In this document: positions 1 through 7,385 of the stretch, piece by piece
How positions within the stretch are numbered: position 1 is the stretch's first letter
Layout of the letters: every line of letters starts with the position of its first letter
Assembly (NCBI GenBank): GCA_946626785.1
Contig: CAMOUY010000030.1
Span: forward strand, 1-21,664
DNA length: 21,664 bases
Reading direction: 5' to 3'
From: UBA9732 sp003456855
GTDB lineage: Bacteria; Spirochaetota; Spirochaetia; Sphaerochaetales; Sphaerochaetaceae
Made by a program: the position numbers and the translations under genes
The notes under the pieces: generated by a model
Database searches by the model: none
What the model was told of the DNA's origin: nothing
What the model saw: the letters and a program-made list of their open reading frames with translations, nothing else

Positions 1-958
1 GCGGATGCGGCACATACGGCTCTTCCAGATACAGGATCTCTTCCGTTGTCAGGGTAAGATCCACCGCCTTGGCCGCGCCTTCGATATGATGAAGCTTTGT
101 GGCGCCGACGACCGGGGATGTCACCTTTGTGAGCAGCCAGGCAAGAGATACCTCCGTCATGGTCACACCATGCTTTTCCGCCAATTCTGCGACACGCCTG
201 ATGATTACGTTGTCCTGAGCCGCTGTCCCGTCATACTTGAACTTCGCATAGGCATCTTCCTCGGCACGCTTTGTTCCGCCTTCTCCGGGGAGTCTCGAAA
301 GTCTGCCGGAAGCCAGGGCACTGTAAGGCGTGAGCGCGATGTTTTCCTCATTGCAGTACGGAACCATTTCCCTCTCCTCTTCACGGAAGATCAGGTTATA
401 GTGGCCCTGAATGGAGACAAACTTTGCAAAGCCTTCCTTTTCTGCCAGGGCATTGGCCTTGGCGATCTGCCAGGCAAAGCAGTTGGAGATACCGATATAT
501 CTGGCTTTCCCGGCCTTCACAATGCGGTTCAGACCGTCCATGATGTCATAGATCGGTGTCTGCCAGTCCCACATGTGATAGATATACAGATCCACATAGT
601 CCATACCAAGGTTCTGAAGACTCGTATTGATCATGTTTTCGATATGCTGCTGGCCGCTGATGCCATTTTCGATCTCTTCCTGTGTTCTCGGAAGGAACTT
701 AGTGGCAACAACATCTTCGCGATTTGCAAAATCCCGCAGGGCACGGCCGACATACTGTTCACTGGTGCCGCTCTGATAGGCGATGGCCGTATCATAGAAG
801 TTGACGCCCAACTCCAAGCCCCGTTTTATGATCTCTCTGGTATGTTCTTCGTCGATTGTCCAGCTGTGCTGGCCCCGCCCGGAATCACCGAATCCCATGC
901 ATCCCATGCAGATCCGGGATACGTTTAAATCGCTGTTTCCAAGTCTTGTATATTTCAT
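1..958 (-). CDS. Aldo/keto reductase (partial, C-terminus beyond the window)
   Basis: NAD(P)H-dependent oxidoreductase of the aldo/keto reductase superfamily, probably cytosolic. The frame opens MKYTRLGNSDLNVSRICMG and stays open to the left edge (about 318 residues), with only some 10-15 residues missing judging from family length. The catalytic tetrad is visible: D56 and Y61 (FYDTAIAY), K87 (VATKF) and H128 (LYIYHMWDW). The cofactor-side motif GISNCFAWQ and the late SPVVGATKLHHIEGA are typical of the YhdN/general-stress AKR group. The start is supported by GGAGG about 10 nt upstream. It is the last visible gene of an operon with an HMA protein and a truncated ZIP transporter, whose promoter looks MerR-controlled; MerR regulators of AKR genes are well known. 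Substrate cannot be told from sequence. Confidence 0.93.
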   Translation of the reverse strand, partial: MKYTRLGNSDLNVSRICMGCMGFGDSGRGQHSWTIDEEHTREIIKRGLELGVNFYDTAIAYQSGTSEQYVGRALRDFANREDVVATKFLPRTQEEIENGISGQQHIENMINTSLQNLGMDYVDLYIYHMWDWQTPIYDIMDGLNRIVKAGKARYIGISNCFAWQIAKANALAEKEGFAKFVSIQGHYNLIFREEEREMVPYCNEENIALTPYSALASGRLSRLPGEGGTKRAEEDAYAKFKYDGTAAQDNVIIRRVAELAEKHGVTMTEVSLAWLLTKVTSPVVGATKLHHIEGAAKAVDLTLTTEEILYLEEPYVPHP

Positions 959-1298
959 AACTGCTTAACCTCCATGTGCTTACCCCACGATACCGGGAAA
1001 AACCGAAAAGCGGGATGACCTCGTCCAGAAGCAGCAGGAAGAGAACTCCGAACCAGAATCCGATGAAGGCGGGGAGGAAGGCCCACCGGCCCCTTCCCTC
1101 ACACTGCTCGATGGCAGGGACGATCAGGCTCCAGATGGATGCGGCAACCATTACGCCTGCGGCAAAGCCGGTCAAGGCGCGCTGCACGCTGATCTTCAAA
1201 TCCTTTTTCAGGAAGAAGACGCACGCAGCACCCAGGGAGGTACCGAGAAAAGGAATCAGCAATCCGACAAGAACCGCACTCACTTTCTGAACAACCAT
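885..1298 (-). pseudogene. Truncated ZIP-family metal transporter
   Basis: The first about 98 residues match the N-terminal third of GufA/ZupT-type ZIP transporters, which import Zn, Fe or Mn: a first membrane helix with PFLGTSLGAA, a second with TGFAAGVMVAASIWSL, and a third ending LLLLDEVIPLF. After residue 98 (about position 1005) family resemblance stops and the frame runs on in unrelated sequence that overlaps the aldo/keto reductase by 74 bases. Full-length family members have about 260 residues and eight helices; the metal-site helices 4 and 5 are absent. A deletion that removed the rest of zip, with its right edge between about 960 and 1005, explains this. The start overlaps the HMA gene by 19 nt, so the two were probably translationally coupled. 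A functional three-helix product is very unlikely. Confidence 0.75.
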
Positions 1299-1534
1299 CC
1301 TTTCTTTTCATAAGGCTCGGAAAAAACCTCCAGACAGGTATAGCCGGTGGCATTGACGGCTGCTTTCAGGCTTTCGGCATCCACAGGATCTTCTGTCAGG
1401 AAGCAGGCTTCCTTCTTTCCCCTAGAGGCGGAGACCTTCTTCGCAGAAGGCACTGCCTTGCGTATTGTATCACAGATATGTGCCTCGCACATGCCGCACA
1501 TCATGCCGTCTATCTTCAGTGTAGTTTTAGTCAT
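1280..1534 (-). CDS. Heavy-metal-associated (HMA) domain protein, CopZ-like
   Basis: Small 84-residue protein with one HMA ferredoxin-like fold. The metal-binding loop is GMMCGMCEAH (residues 10-19), the GMxCxxC signature that binds Cu(I) or other soft metals through two cysteines. The remainder has the expected beta-alpha-beta pattern (VPSAKKVSASRGKKEA, then LKAAVNATGYTCLEV), plus a short basic tail. An AGGAGGGGAG Shine-Dalgarno lies directly before the ATG. It is the first gene of the operon with the truncated ZIP gene and the aldo/keto reductase. It may act as a metal chaperone or buffer; with the transporter destroyed its partner may be elsewhere. Confidence 0.85.
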   Translation of the reverse strand: MTKTTLKIDGMMCGMCEAHICDTIRKAVPSAKKVSASRGKKEACFLTEDPVDAESLKAAVNATGYTCLEVFSEPYEKKGWLFRK

Positions 1535-1545
1535 CTCCCCTCCTC

Positions 1546-1576
1546 AAAAAAACCGGAGGACTCAACGAGCCCTCCG
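1546..1576 (-). terminator. Intrinsic terminator in the HMA-operon leader
   Basis: On the minus strand CGGAGGGCTC-GTT-GAGTCCTCCG forms a 10-bp stem (one G-T pair) with a 3-nt loop, followed by G and seven Ts. It lies between the MerR-like promoter and the HMA Shine-Dalgarno, 12 nt before the ATG, so it would terminate most transcripts started at that promoter. It may instead, or also, stop read-through from the barrel gene upstream. Confidence 0.75.
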
Positions 1577-1613
1577 CAAAACATAGGAAAAATCTTCCAA
1601 AAGAAGACCTGGC

Positions 1614-1644
1614 AGAATAGTTAGAGTGCTCTAACTAATGGCAT
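1614..1644 (-). promoter_or_regulatory. MerR-type promoter with palindromic operator
   Basis: A perfect 9-bp inverted repeat TAGTTAGAG-TG-CTCTAACTA fills 1618-1637. On the minus strand it sits between a -35-like ATGCCA (1644-1639, 4/6 matches) and a -10-like TATTCT (1619-1614, 4/6) with a 19-bp spacer. Overlong 19-bp spacers filled by a TTAGAG-type dyad are the hallmark of MerR-family activated promoters. It points at the HMA gene. No merR gene is in the window. Confidence 0.65.
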
Positions 1645-1685
1645 GATACCCAGAATCAGATGTTTGGTCAATATACATCAGATTA

Positions 1686-2258
1686 TCAGAATCCTGGACA
1701 CCACTGTACCACCAGGGCAACCGATGATGACTTGGCGTAATAGAGCAACAGGTCTTTGTCCCCATAAGCCTTGAAGATGTCTGGGAAGTTGTTCTTTGAA
1801 AGAATCCACGGAGTGGCAAGGTTAAAAACCAGTCCTACCTTAATCGGTGATTGAAAAAAAGAGGTTTCAATCCTCATGAACATAGGTGAATCAATGATAT
1901 TTCCACCAGGTACTCCTCCCCATGATGCAATAAGACTATCACCATCTTTGACCAGACTCAGGTCATTCCCGATACCTGCCGCTATTCGGATCTTCCAGAT
2001 ATCGAAAACAGCGTTTAGAGAAAAACGAAGCTTAAAAGGTTTGGCTTCTGATAACCTATATGTTGCTGCCATATCCACAAGTGCAAACGAATATCTGAAC
2101 CCAATGTCCACACCATATGCCGCACCGGACTCATAACCGGACACAAATCCGGAACCTTCGAATTCATGTATCAACCCTAAATCCATTTCTGCATCGAAGG
2201 CAACCAGAACCATGGGAATCATCAGCAACATTAGAAATACAACGATTAGTTTTTTCAT
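1686..2258 (-). CDS. Predicted outer-membrane beta-barrel protein
   Basis: 190-residue protein of no family I can name. It opens with a signal peptide (MKKLIVVFLMLLMIPMVLVAF). The rest alternates short amphipathic strands rich in aromatic and small residues (GVDIGFRYSFALVDMAATYRL, FKLRFSLNAVFDIWKIRIAAGIG) and ends in phenylalanine, as many outer-membrane barrels do. This suggests a small barrel of about 8 strands in the outer membrane; that is inference. It starts 10 nt after the stop of the lipoprotein gene, with GAGGG as Shine-Dalgarno, so the two form an operon and may work as an envelope pair. Confidence 0.7.
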   Translation of the reverse strand: MKKLIVVFLMLLMIPMVLVAFDAEMDLGLIHEFEGSGFVSGYESGAAYGVDIGFRYSFALVDMAATYRLSEAKPFKLRFSLNAVFDIWKIRIAAGIGNDLSLVKDGDSLIASWGGVPGGNIIDSPMFMRIETSFFQSPIKVGLVFNLATPWILSKNNFPDIFKAYGDKDLLLYYAKSSSVALVVQWCPGF

Positions 2259-2268
2259 GGATAATCCC

Positions 2269-3576
2269 TCAATTAAAAGGTGTGAATTCGACTGAAAAAT
2301 GCTTCATTAGTTTCGTTTCAGATCGTTCTCCCAGAAGATTCACGCTCCGTATGAAATAGTATACTTCCTCATCTCTTGCTGGTTCATAATCGGTTATCGA
2401 CAAACTGGTTCCCGCATATATTAGCTTTGCTTCTTCATCAAAAACATCCGAGGTACTGCGGAAAATCTCAACAAAATCAAGACCTGCATAGTTGGCTTTT
2501 GTGTACATGAGGACATGTAGAAATTCACCTGAATCCGTGACAGTGATAGCATAGTCGAAACAATCGAACGGTGCGGCATCGTGGATATCCACTATAGCCT
2601 GTTCAGAATATAGGTAAACTGAAGGGTCATATTCATCGACATAAACCCTGAAAGGAAGCGGATTGCTCTTTGATAGGCACGCATAGTAATAGCCCTCGTC
2701 ATCCTGATGGAATTCAATGAGATTTTCAGTGTCAAGGGAGATAACAATTTCAGGAAGAACCATATCAGTAAGTCTGATGGTACTCATCGGCATTACGACG
2801 CAGTATTCGTTTCCATGTGTCATTCTAGGACCGAAGACCCATGTGCCGTCCTTGGCTTCCCCATTAATAAATGACACTGTATCTGCCGAATCCACAAACA
2901 AGTAGTTGGATGGAGCTTTAGAATAATCATCAGTTTCTGAAATGAACGGGAAAAGATCTCCGAAAGAAAACCATACACATTCTTCCGAGTACTTAACTCT
3001 GAAAGGTTCGACCATCTCTGGATCCATGGAGTTTCGTATCTTGTTAATATCTACCCCATGAGCAGTCAGATCGGATTTGTTAACACCTACAATGGAACCT
3101 GCCCACATACCATTTGTAGATTCATTCCCCCCTGCTCTCATTGTGATGAGCATTCCATGCCAGTCTCTTCTTACAATTGCAAGAGGTATTACCAAAGATG
3201 CAATTCCTTTGGAGGTCAGCATGTTGTACCGTTTCGGAACAATCCATCCGCTTTTGAATTTGTCGAGCTCAAGGAGATCAAATGATTCGTAAGCTCCTTT
3301 TTGCATGTTATTAGGATCATTTGGATTGAAAAGCGTTATCTGATCCATACATAGGATAAAGGTGCTTGGGGTTACAGTAAATTCTGCATCGTTTTGAACT
3401 TTTTCCTTCACGATGGACCCATCAACTTCATACTGGGGAGTTGAGTAGATTGCTTTTGTAGTGTCTTGAGTCTGAGAAGCAGAAACCGTGATTGTCGAGT
3501 AATCACTTCCGAAACAGGAAATCATCAGTATTGATATGGACAGAAGCCCGATGATAGAAGCTATTTTTTTTCTCAT
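2269..3576 (-). CDS. Uncharacterised lipoprotein
   Basis: 435 residues from the preferred start MRKKIASIIGLLSISILMISC, a textbook lipoprotein signal with a lipobox ending at Cys21 (LMISC). The frame is open further upstream, but a lipoprotein start and a strong promoter both point to 3576. No domain is recognised. The C-terminal third (from about DAAPFDCFDYAITV to FSVEFTPFN) reads like a fibronectin-type fold (a run of beta-strands with YEPARDEEVYYFIRSVNLLGERSE). The middle has extracytoplasmic-looking sequence with many aromatic residues. Only a poor Shine-Dalgarno precedes the ATG. It is followed after 10 nt by the barrel gene. A surface or periplasmic role is likely; the function is unknown. 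Confidence 0.8.
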   Translation of the reverse strand: MRKKIASIIGLLSISILMISCFGSDYSTITVSASQTQDTTKAIYSTPQYEVDGSIVKEKVQNDAEFTVTPSTFILCMDQITLFNPNDPNNMQKGAYESFDLLELDKFKSGWIVPKRYNMLTSKGIASLVIPLAIVRRDWHGMLITMRAGGNESTNGMWAGSIVGVNKSDLTAHGVDINKIRNSMDPEMVEPFRVKYSEECVWFSFGDLFPFISETDDYSKAPSNYLFVDSADTVSFINGEAKDGTWVFGPRMTHGNEYCVVMPMSTIRLTDMVLPEIVISLDTENLIEFHQDDEGYYYACLSKSNPLPFRVYVDEYDPSVYLYSEQAIVDIHDAAPFDCFDYAITVTDSGEFLHVLMYTKANYAGLDFVEIFRSTSDVFDEEAKLIYAGTSLSITDYEPARDEEVYYFIRSVNLLGERSETKLMKHFSVEFTPFN

Positions 3577-3582
3577 ACTTCG

Positions 3583-3612
3583 ATTATATTTCTTCAATTT
3601 AGCATTTTTCAA
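3583..3612 (-). promoter_or_regulatory. Strong sigma70-type promoter of the lipoprotein gene
   Basis: Minus strand: TTGAAA (3612-3607, 5/6 matches), 18-bp spacer, TATAAT (3588-3583, 6/6). The last -10 base is 6 nt before the ATG at 3576, so transcription is expected to begin at or within a base or two of the start codon, giving a leaderless mRNA. Confidence 0.65.
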
Positions 3613-3711
3613 CTGACAAGAATATGAAAACTCTGCCAACTGAAGAATTTGCATAGAATGAACATGTTTGTGGTTTTCCCGTCAAATTCAGAGAACTAGG
3701 AATCATATGTC

Positions 3712-4188
3712 TCACCTTTCATCTGTCAGAGAATACCTGACGGTCTCCGAGGGATTGAGAATCTCTTCGCGGAAGAAATCCGGATAAATCTGCTTGGGAG
3801 TATCCGGACCGACCCACGCAAGCGATTCCCGGACACCCTCCTCCGTCACGCTGTCGCAGACCGGTTTGAAATCCTCCGGGACATTCATCAGAAAGAAGAA
3901 CGATACCTCATAGATCAGCTTGCCCAGGTTGGTGGACATGTCCCCGCGGAAATAATTCTCATGCACGGCTATCAGTCTCTTGACAGGCATTTTCACCCCG
4001 GTCTCCTCGAAGACCTCCCTGACAACAGCCTCTCTGGCTGTCTCCCCCATCTTGATTCTTCCTCCGACCGAATAGAAATAGCCACGACTGCTCTCAACCA
4101 TGAGAATCTTCCCGTCTTTGACAATAAGGGCACCGACGCGGATGTTCACCAGACCTTCCCCGCACGGGACGCACACATCAGGTTTCAT
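3712..4188 (-). CDS. NUDIX hydrolase
   Basis: 158 residues from the ATG at 4188, chosen because GGAGGAG lies 3 nt upstream; an earlier in-frame ATG at 4254 lies inside the operator array. The Nudix box is complete: G43-x5-E49-x7-R57-E-V-F-E61-E62-T-G64. These pyrophosphohydrolases cleave nucleoside diphosphates linked to another moiety; substrate cannot be read from sequence. The N-terminal CVPCGEGLVNIRVGALIV and the SSRGYFYSVGG strand resemble MutT/ADP-ribose-type members. Its upstream region carries the same three-site operator as the fic gene next door, suggesting joint control. Confidence 0.88.
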   Translation of the reverse strand: MKPDVCVPCGEGLVNIRVGALIVKDGKILMVESSRGYFYSVGGRIKMGETAREAVVREVFEETGVKMPVKRLIAVHENYFRGDMSTNLGKLIYEVSFFFLMNVPEDFKPVCDSVTEEGVRESLAWVGPDTPKQIYPDFFREEILNPSETVRYSLTDER

Positions 4189-4200
4189 TTCTCCTCCGAT

Positions 4201-4249
4201 TCGTCCAAATTGTATAATTATCGTCCAAATAATACCATGATTTGGACAA
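4201..4249. promoter_or_regulatory. Three-site operator array upstream of the NUDIX gene
   Basis: TCGTCCAAAT occurs at 4201-4210 and again at 4221-4230 (exactly 20 bp apart, two helical turns), and its inverted form ATTTGGACAA at 4240-4249. The same set with the same 20-bp spacing is found in opposite orientation before the fic gene. The likely ligand is a DNA-binding protein, possibly the winged helix of the Fic protein. Confidence 0.7.
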
Positions 4250-4260
4250 TTCATCTCTCA

Positions 4261-5316
4261 TCAATTAGCTCGTACATAAAACGTACTTCTGCCTGATCCT
4301 TCCCGGAGAATGATTCCTTCCTCTGTCAATTTTTTTAGAGATGCCAGCACAGATGATCTTCCGATTTTCGGACAATGAGATAAGACATCTGAACCTGTAA
4401 ATCTTCCGATTTTTTCTTCAACGTATTTTCTGACTATATCATAGGCATTACTGCGATTTCCGCTCTCGGTCATCATCCCTACTCGTTCTTCAAATTCGAC
4501 ATAACAGGCCAGAATCACTTCAAGCATGTACCTGATAAATGGGGTTGGATCGTTTCTCCCCTCATGCCATTGAGCATCAGAAGCTTCCAGGGAATCGTAG
4601 TATAGGTCTTTTGTCTTCTCTATCTGTTTCTCAATACTGATGTACTTTCCTACTGCATAGCCGTTTTGATAGAGAAGAAGCAATGTAAGAAGTCTACTCA
4701 TTCTTCCGTTGCCATCATTGAAAGGGTGAATACATAGAAAATCACATATAAAAACAGGTATCAACAACAGAGAATCCACCTTCTCCCTTGACATCGCCCT
4801 TTCATAGGCATTGCAGAGGTTCTCAATAGCTTCGGGTGTTTCAAAAGGAGCAACAGGTGTAAAGCGAGTAGATACAGTTCCGTCCGGCAATGTTTCACTT
4901 ATGTAGTTTTGAACATTCTTAAAATGCCCACCAAAAGACAAACCTGCCTTTTTGAGCAAATCACGATGGAGTTGAAGAATAAAGGAAGGTCTGATTGGAA
5001 TATGTTCGTAACTCTCATGGATTGTATTCAACACGTCCCTATATCCGACAATTTCCTTCTCATCTCTGTTCCGGGGGGTCGTCTTTTCTTCGAGAAGCTG
5101 CTTTATACGGCTGGTTGTAGTGACAATACCTTCAATCTTATTGGATGATTCCGTACTTTGTATTTTTGCAATCTCAACCAGCCTGTCCAATTCCACCGGT
5201 TTTTGTCTCACATACAGGTCTTGTCTTCCTTTGCGTTCATGTATCCTTGCAATGAGATTTAGAATGTCTGTATCCCATGACCGTATCTCTAGAGCATCAT
5301 AATTAAAAGTCCTCAT
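4261..5316 (-). CDS. Fic family protein with C-terminal winged helix
   Basis: 351 residues. A Fic N-terminal domain is followed by the Fic core with the full catalytic motif HPFNDGNGRMSR (197-208), which transfers AMP (or another phosphate group) from a nucleotide to a target hydroxyl. The inhibitory motif SNKIEG (58-63, [S/T]xxxE[G/N]) lies upstream of the core, making it a class II Fic that is self-inhibited through Glu62. The C-terminal about 65 residues (NAYDIVRKYVEEKIG to RSTFYVRAN) form a winged helix with a recognition segment GRSSVLASLKKLTEEG. Such proteins are often autoregulators. GAGGT precedes the ATG. The upstream array and its twin before the NUDIX gene suggest that Fic controls itself and its neighbour. 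Confidence 0.92.
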   Translation of the reverse strand: MRTFNYDALEIRSWDTDILNLIARIHERKGRQDLYVRQKPVELDRLVEIAKIQSTESSNKIEGIVTTTSRIKQLLEEKTTPRNRDEKEIVGYRDVLNTIHESYEHIPIRPSFILQLHRDLLKKAGLSFGGHFKNVQNYISETLPDGTVSTRFTPVAPFETPEAIENLCNAYERAMSREKVDSLLLIPVFICDFLCIHPFNDGNGRMSRLLTLLLLYQNGYAVGKYISIEKQIEKTKDLYYDSLEASDAQWHEGRNDPTPFIRYMLEVILACYVEFEERVGMMTESGNRSNAYDIVRKYVEEKIGRFTGSDVLSHCPKIGRSSVLASLKKLTEEGIILREGSGRSTFYVRAN

Positions 5317-5328
5317 TTAAAACCTCTT

Positions 5329-5376
5329 TTGTCCAATAATAACATTATTTGGATGAATAATCAAATAATTGGACGA
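5329..5376. promoter_or_regulatory. Three-site operator array and promoter of fic
   Basis: AATTGGACGA (5367-5376) and ATTTGGATGA (5347-5356) are 20 bp apart; an inverted copy TTGTCCAATA lies at 5329-5338. On the minus strand TTGATT-17 bp-TATTAT makes a promoter whose spacer contains the middle site, with the third site near the start of transcription. This layout fits repression. Confidence 0.65.
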
Positions 5377-5466
5377 TAAAATGCTGTGTGGAATATGTGT
5401 CTTCGGTAGTTTGTAAGATAACTGTTCGGCAGTTTAGAACTCGAGACACTTCCAAAAGGTTTTCCT

Positions 5467-5575
5467 TTAGTTGATTCCAAGCTTCTCCACATCAAGATCA
5501 ACGCTGACATGGCTGGAGGTTTTTGCCCAACGTAAAAGAACTACCGTCTCGACGTGGTTGTCGGTGGTTTGTCCT
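5467..5575 (-). pseudogene. Decayed rlmD-type 3' end (copy C)
   Basis: Starting at the NUDIX stop codon, a different frame reads GQTTDNHVETVVLLRW and ends VSVDLDVEKLGIN-stop. DNHVETVVLL is the C-terminal signature of RlmD/RumA methyltransferases (general-base Glu within HVET) and resembles TSHVETVCLL in the intact gene of this window. The 12-base core CCACGTCGAGAC is identical in all three copies. There is no start codon and no catalytic domain, so this is a fragment. Confidence 0.6.
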
Positions 5576-6037
5576 TTACCGGTTTTCTCTTTCTAAGAAA
5601 TCAAAAACAACATGTCTGATGGGAGGAGAAATCTCCGACAAATCTATTTCGTCTTTGGAGAAAAACCTTAGCTCCTCCATCTCACCATCTGTCGCTTTCA
5701 GTTCTCCATGCCATTTGCGACAAATGTAAACAATTTCAAAATTGGAAACTTCATCTCCGTTAGGATAGATATAATGTGCTTCCGGACCGGAGTTAACACA
5801 GAAGAACTCAAGCTCGTCAGCAATCAGTCCCATCTCTTCATACAGTTCCCTCTTGGCGCAGTCCTCGACTTTTTCATCTATCTCAATGGCTCCGCCGGAG
5901 TATCCCCATTTGTGATTGTCTGAACGTTTTCCCATAAGAATGCGGTTCTGTGCATCAACACAGATGATACTGACAGCACATTGCATGATTGTTCTGTGCC
6001 CGACGAGTTTTCTCATCTCTGCAATATATCCGGTCAT
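5576..6037 (-). CDS. NUDIX hydrolase
   Basis: 153 residues with a complete Nudix box: G49-x5-E55-x7-R63-E-L-Y-E67-E68-M-G70. The stretch before it (RSDNHKWGYSGGAIE) is typical of MutT-like and ADP-ribose-pyrophosphatase-like members. Its start is 1 nt beyond the stop codon of the ATPase gene, with AAGGAG inside that gene as Shine-Dalgarno, so translation is coupled. It does not closely resemble the NUDIX protein at 3712-4188, so it is not a recent duplicate. It forms a two-gene cassette with the ATPase, closed by an rlmD-like tail. Confidence 0.88.
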   Translation of the reverse strand: MTGYIAEMRKLVGHRTIMQCAVSIICVDAQNRILMGKRSDNHKWGYSGGAIEIDEKVEDCAKRELYEEMGLIADELEFFCVNSGPEAHYIYPNGDEVSNFEIVYICRKWHGELKATDGEMEELRFFSKDEIDLSEISPPIRHVVFDFLERENR

Positions 6038-6040
6038 GCC

Positions 6041-7270
6041 TCAGAACTCCTTTCCTTCCATCATGAATTCCATCAGATTCACATGATTGATTCCATTTCG
6101 ATTTTGAAGAAGGAAATCAGTTGTAACAACATATTTCGGATAGTTGTCCTTTATCATCTCAAGGGGCCTGTACTCCCTATCCTCCGTCTCAATGCTCAAG
6201 GCGATTGTATATGCCACCTGGACATATGAATAATCCATCCCGGTATTTCGCATGATGAAATCACACTCATACTTGCCGATCCTTCCTACACTTACAGCAT
6301 TTCCCCTGCTTTTGGCATACTCAAACACCATGTTTTCAAGCACTGGCCCAAAGTTGATTCTGTTGTCAGTATTGATGGCAAAATAGAAGCTTAGATCAGA
6401 GAGATAGTACTTCTTTTCTCCGGAAAGGGATTTCCTTGATTTTATGTCGAATCTGTCACATTCATAAAGAACTTTCGCATCCAACAAAGCTCTGATGTAT
6501 TTTGCAAGGGTCTGCCTGCTGATATGCTGTCCGTTTTTCAGCAAATCCTCATGGAGATTCTTGATGCTCATTGTACAGCCGAAGTTGTTTATCATGTATC
6601 TCCGGACCGCTTCAAAAGATTCCTTGTTTCTGATCTTGACCCGTTTTTTGATGTCTTTTTTGAAAATCTCTTCAACAACACTTCCCGTATATGCTCTTTT
6701 ATCTTTCAGATCGGCGAGCAGAACTGTCCTTGGAAACCCTCCTTCAAGTATGTAGTTACTCAGTTCGACCGCAGGATTTGTATCAATGGCGATCTGATAG
6801 AAACCCTTCATCTGGATATATTCCTCATACGTGAGCGGATACATCTCAAACTCAATGTATCGTCCTGTCAGCTTTGTCGCCAGCTCACCACTCAAGAGAT
6901 AGGAATTAGAGCCTGTTACAAAGATCGAGCAATTTCCATCCTCTCTGAATCCATTTATGACTTCCTCGAAACCTTCGACATTTTGGACTTCATCTATGAA
7001 GAGATAATTCAACCCTTCCCTCTGGATGTTCTTTTCTATCAGTTCCTCAAGCTGGTCAGCTGTTTTTATTTTTCTGAAACCTCGTTTGTCCAGATTGAGG
7101 TATATGATATGGCTTTCATCCACACCTTCACGACGAAGTTCATCCGCAACCATCATCATAAGGCTGGACTTGCCGCATCTGCGGACCCCTGTAACAACTT
7201 TGATTATGTCCTCGCTGTGATAGAATCCGCGTATCTTGCTGAGATACTTCTCTCGAATAAACAGTTTCAT
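6041..7270 (-). CDS. AAA+ ATPase with DUF4143 domain
   Basis: 409 residues from the ATG at 7270, preceded by CAGGAG 8 nt away; an upstream in-frame ATG at 7303 has no such site. Walker A is GVRRCGKS (28-35) and Walker B LNYLFIDEVQ (87-96), followed by the sensor VTGSNSYLLS. The C-terminal half carries the DUF4143 region, with LEGGFPRTVLL and a later restriction-nuclease-like motif YECDFIMRN. Proteins of this kind are abundant in gut bacteria and archaea, often in strain-variable loci; their role is unknown, with mobile-element or defence links suggested. It is the first gene of a cassette with the NUDIX protein. Confidence 0.9.
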   Translation of the reverse strand: MKLFIREKYLSKIRGFYHSEDIIKVVTGVRRCGKSSLMMMVADELRREGVDESHIIYLNLDKRGFRKIKTADQLEELIEKNIQREGLNYLFIDEVQNVEGFEEVINGFREDGNCSIFVTGSNSYLLSGELATKLTGRYIEFEMYPLTYEEYIQMKGFYQIAIDTNPAVELSNYILEGGFPRTVLLADLKDKRAYTGSVVEEIFKKDIKKRVKIRNKESFEAVRRYMINNFGCTMSIKNLHEDLLKNGQHISRQTLAKYIRALLDAKVLYECDRFDIKSRKSLSGEKKYYLSDLSFYFAINTDNRINFGPVLENMVFEYAKSRGNAVSVGRIGKYECDFIMRNTGMDYSYVQVAYTIALSIETEDREYRPLEMIKDNYPKYVVTTDFLLQNRNGINHVNLMEFMMEGKEF

Positions 7271-7327
7271 GGAAAAAACTCCTGTCGTTATAATTATGAC
7301 CACAGGTATAAGTAAAATGCAAGTTAA

Positions 7328-7364
7328 CGTTGCAGTTTTTTTATTTTTATTGAAACATGCAACG
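7328..7364. repeat. Inverted repeat upstream of the ATPase gene
   Basis: CGTTGCA (7328-7334) and TGCAACG (7358-7364) form a perfect 7-bp inverted repeat around a 23-nt AT-rich loop, about 58 nt before the ATPase start. It may be an operator or an mRNA hairpin. A T run lies inside the loop, not after the stem, so it is not a terminator. Confidence 0.4.
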
Positions 7365-7385
7365 ATAAACCCCGTTTAACTGATA

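Noticed and set aside
5..928. Long plus-strand ORF of 307 codons at the left edge
   Set aside because: It is antisense to a clear aldo/keto reductase with its catalytic tetrad; its own translation has no family signature.
6524..7315. Plus-strand ORF of 263 codons
   Set aside because: Antisense to the DUF4143 ATPase, whose Walker motifs and Shine-Dalgarno are intact.
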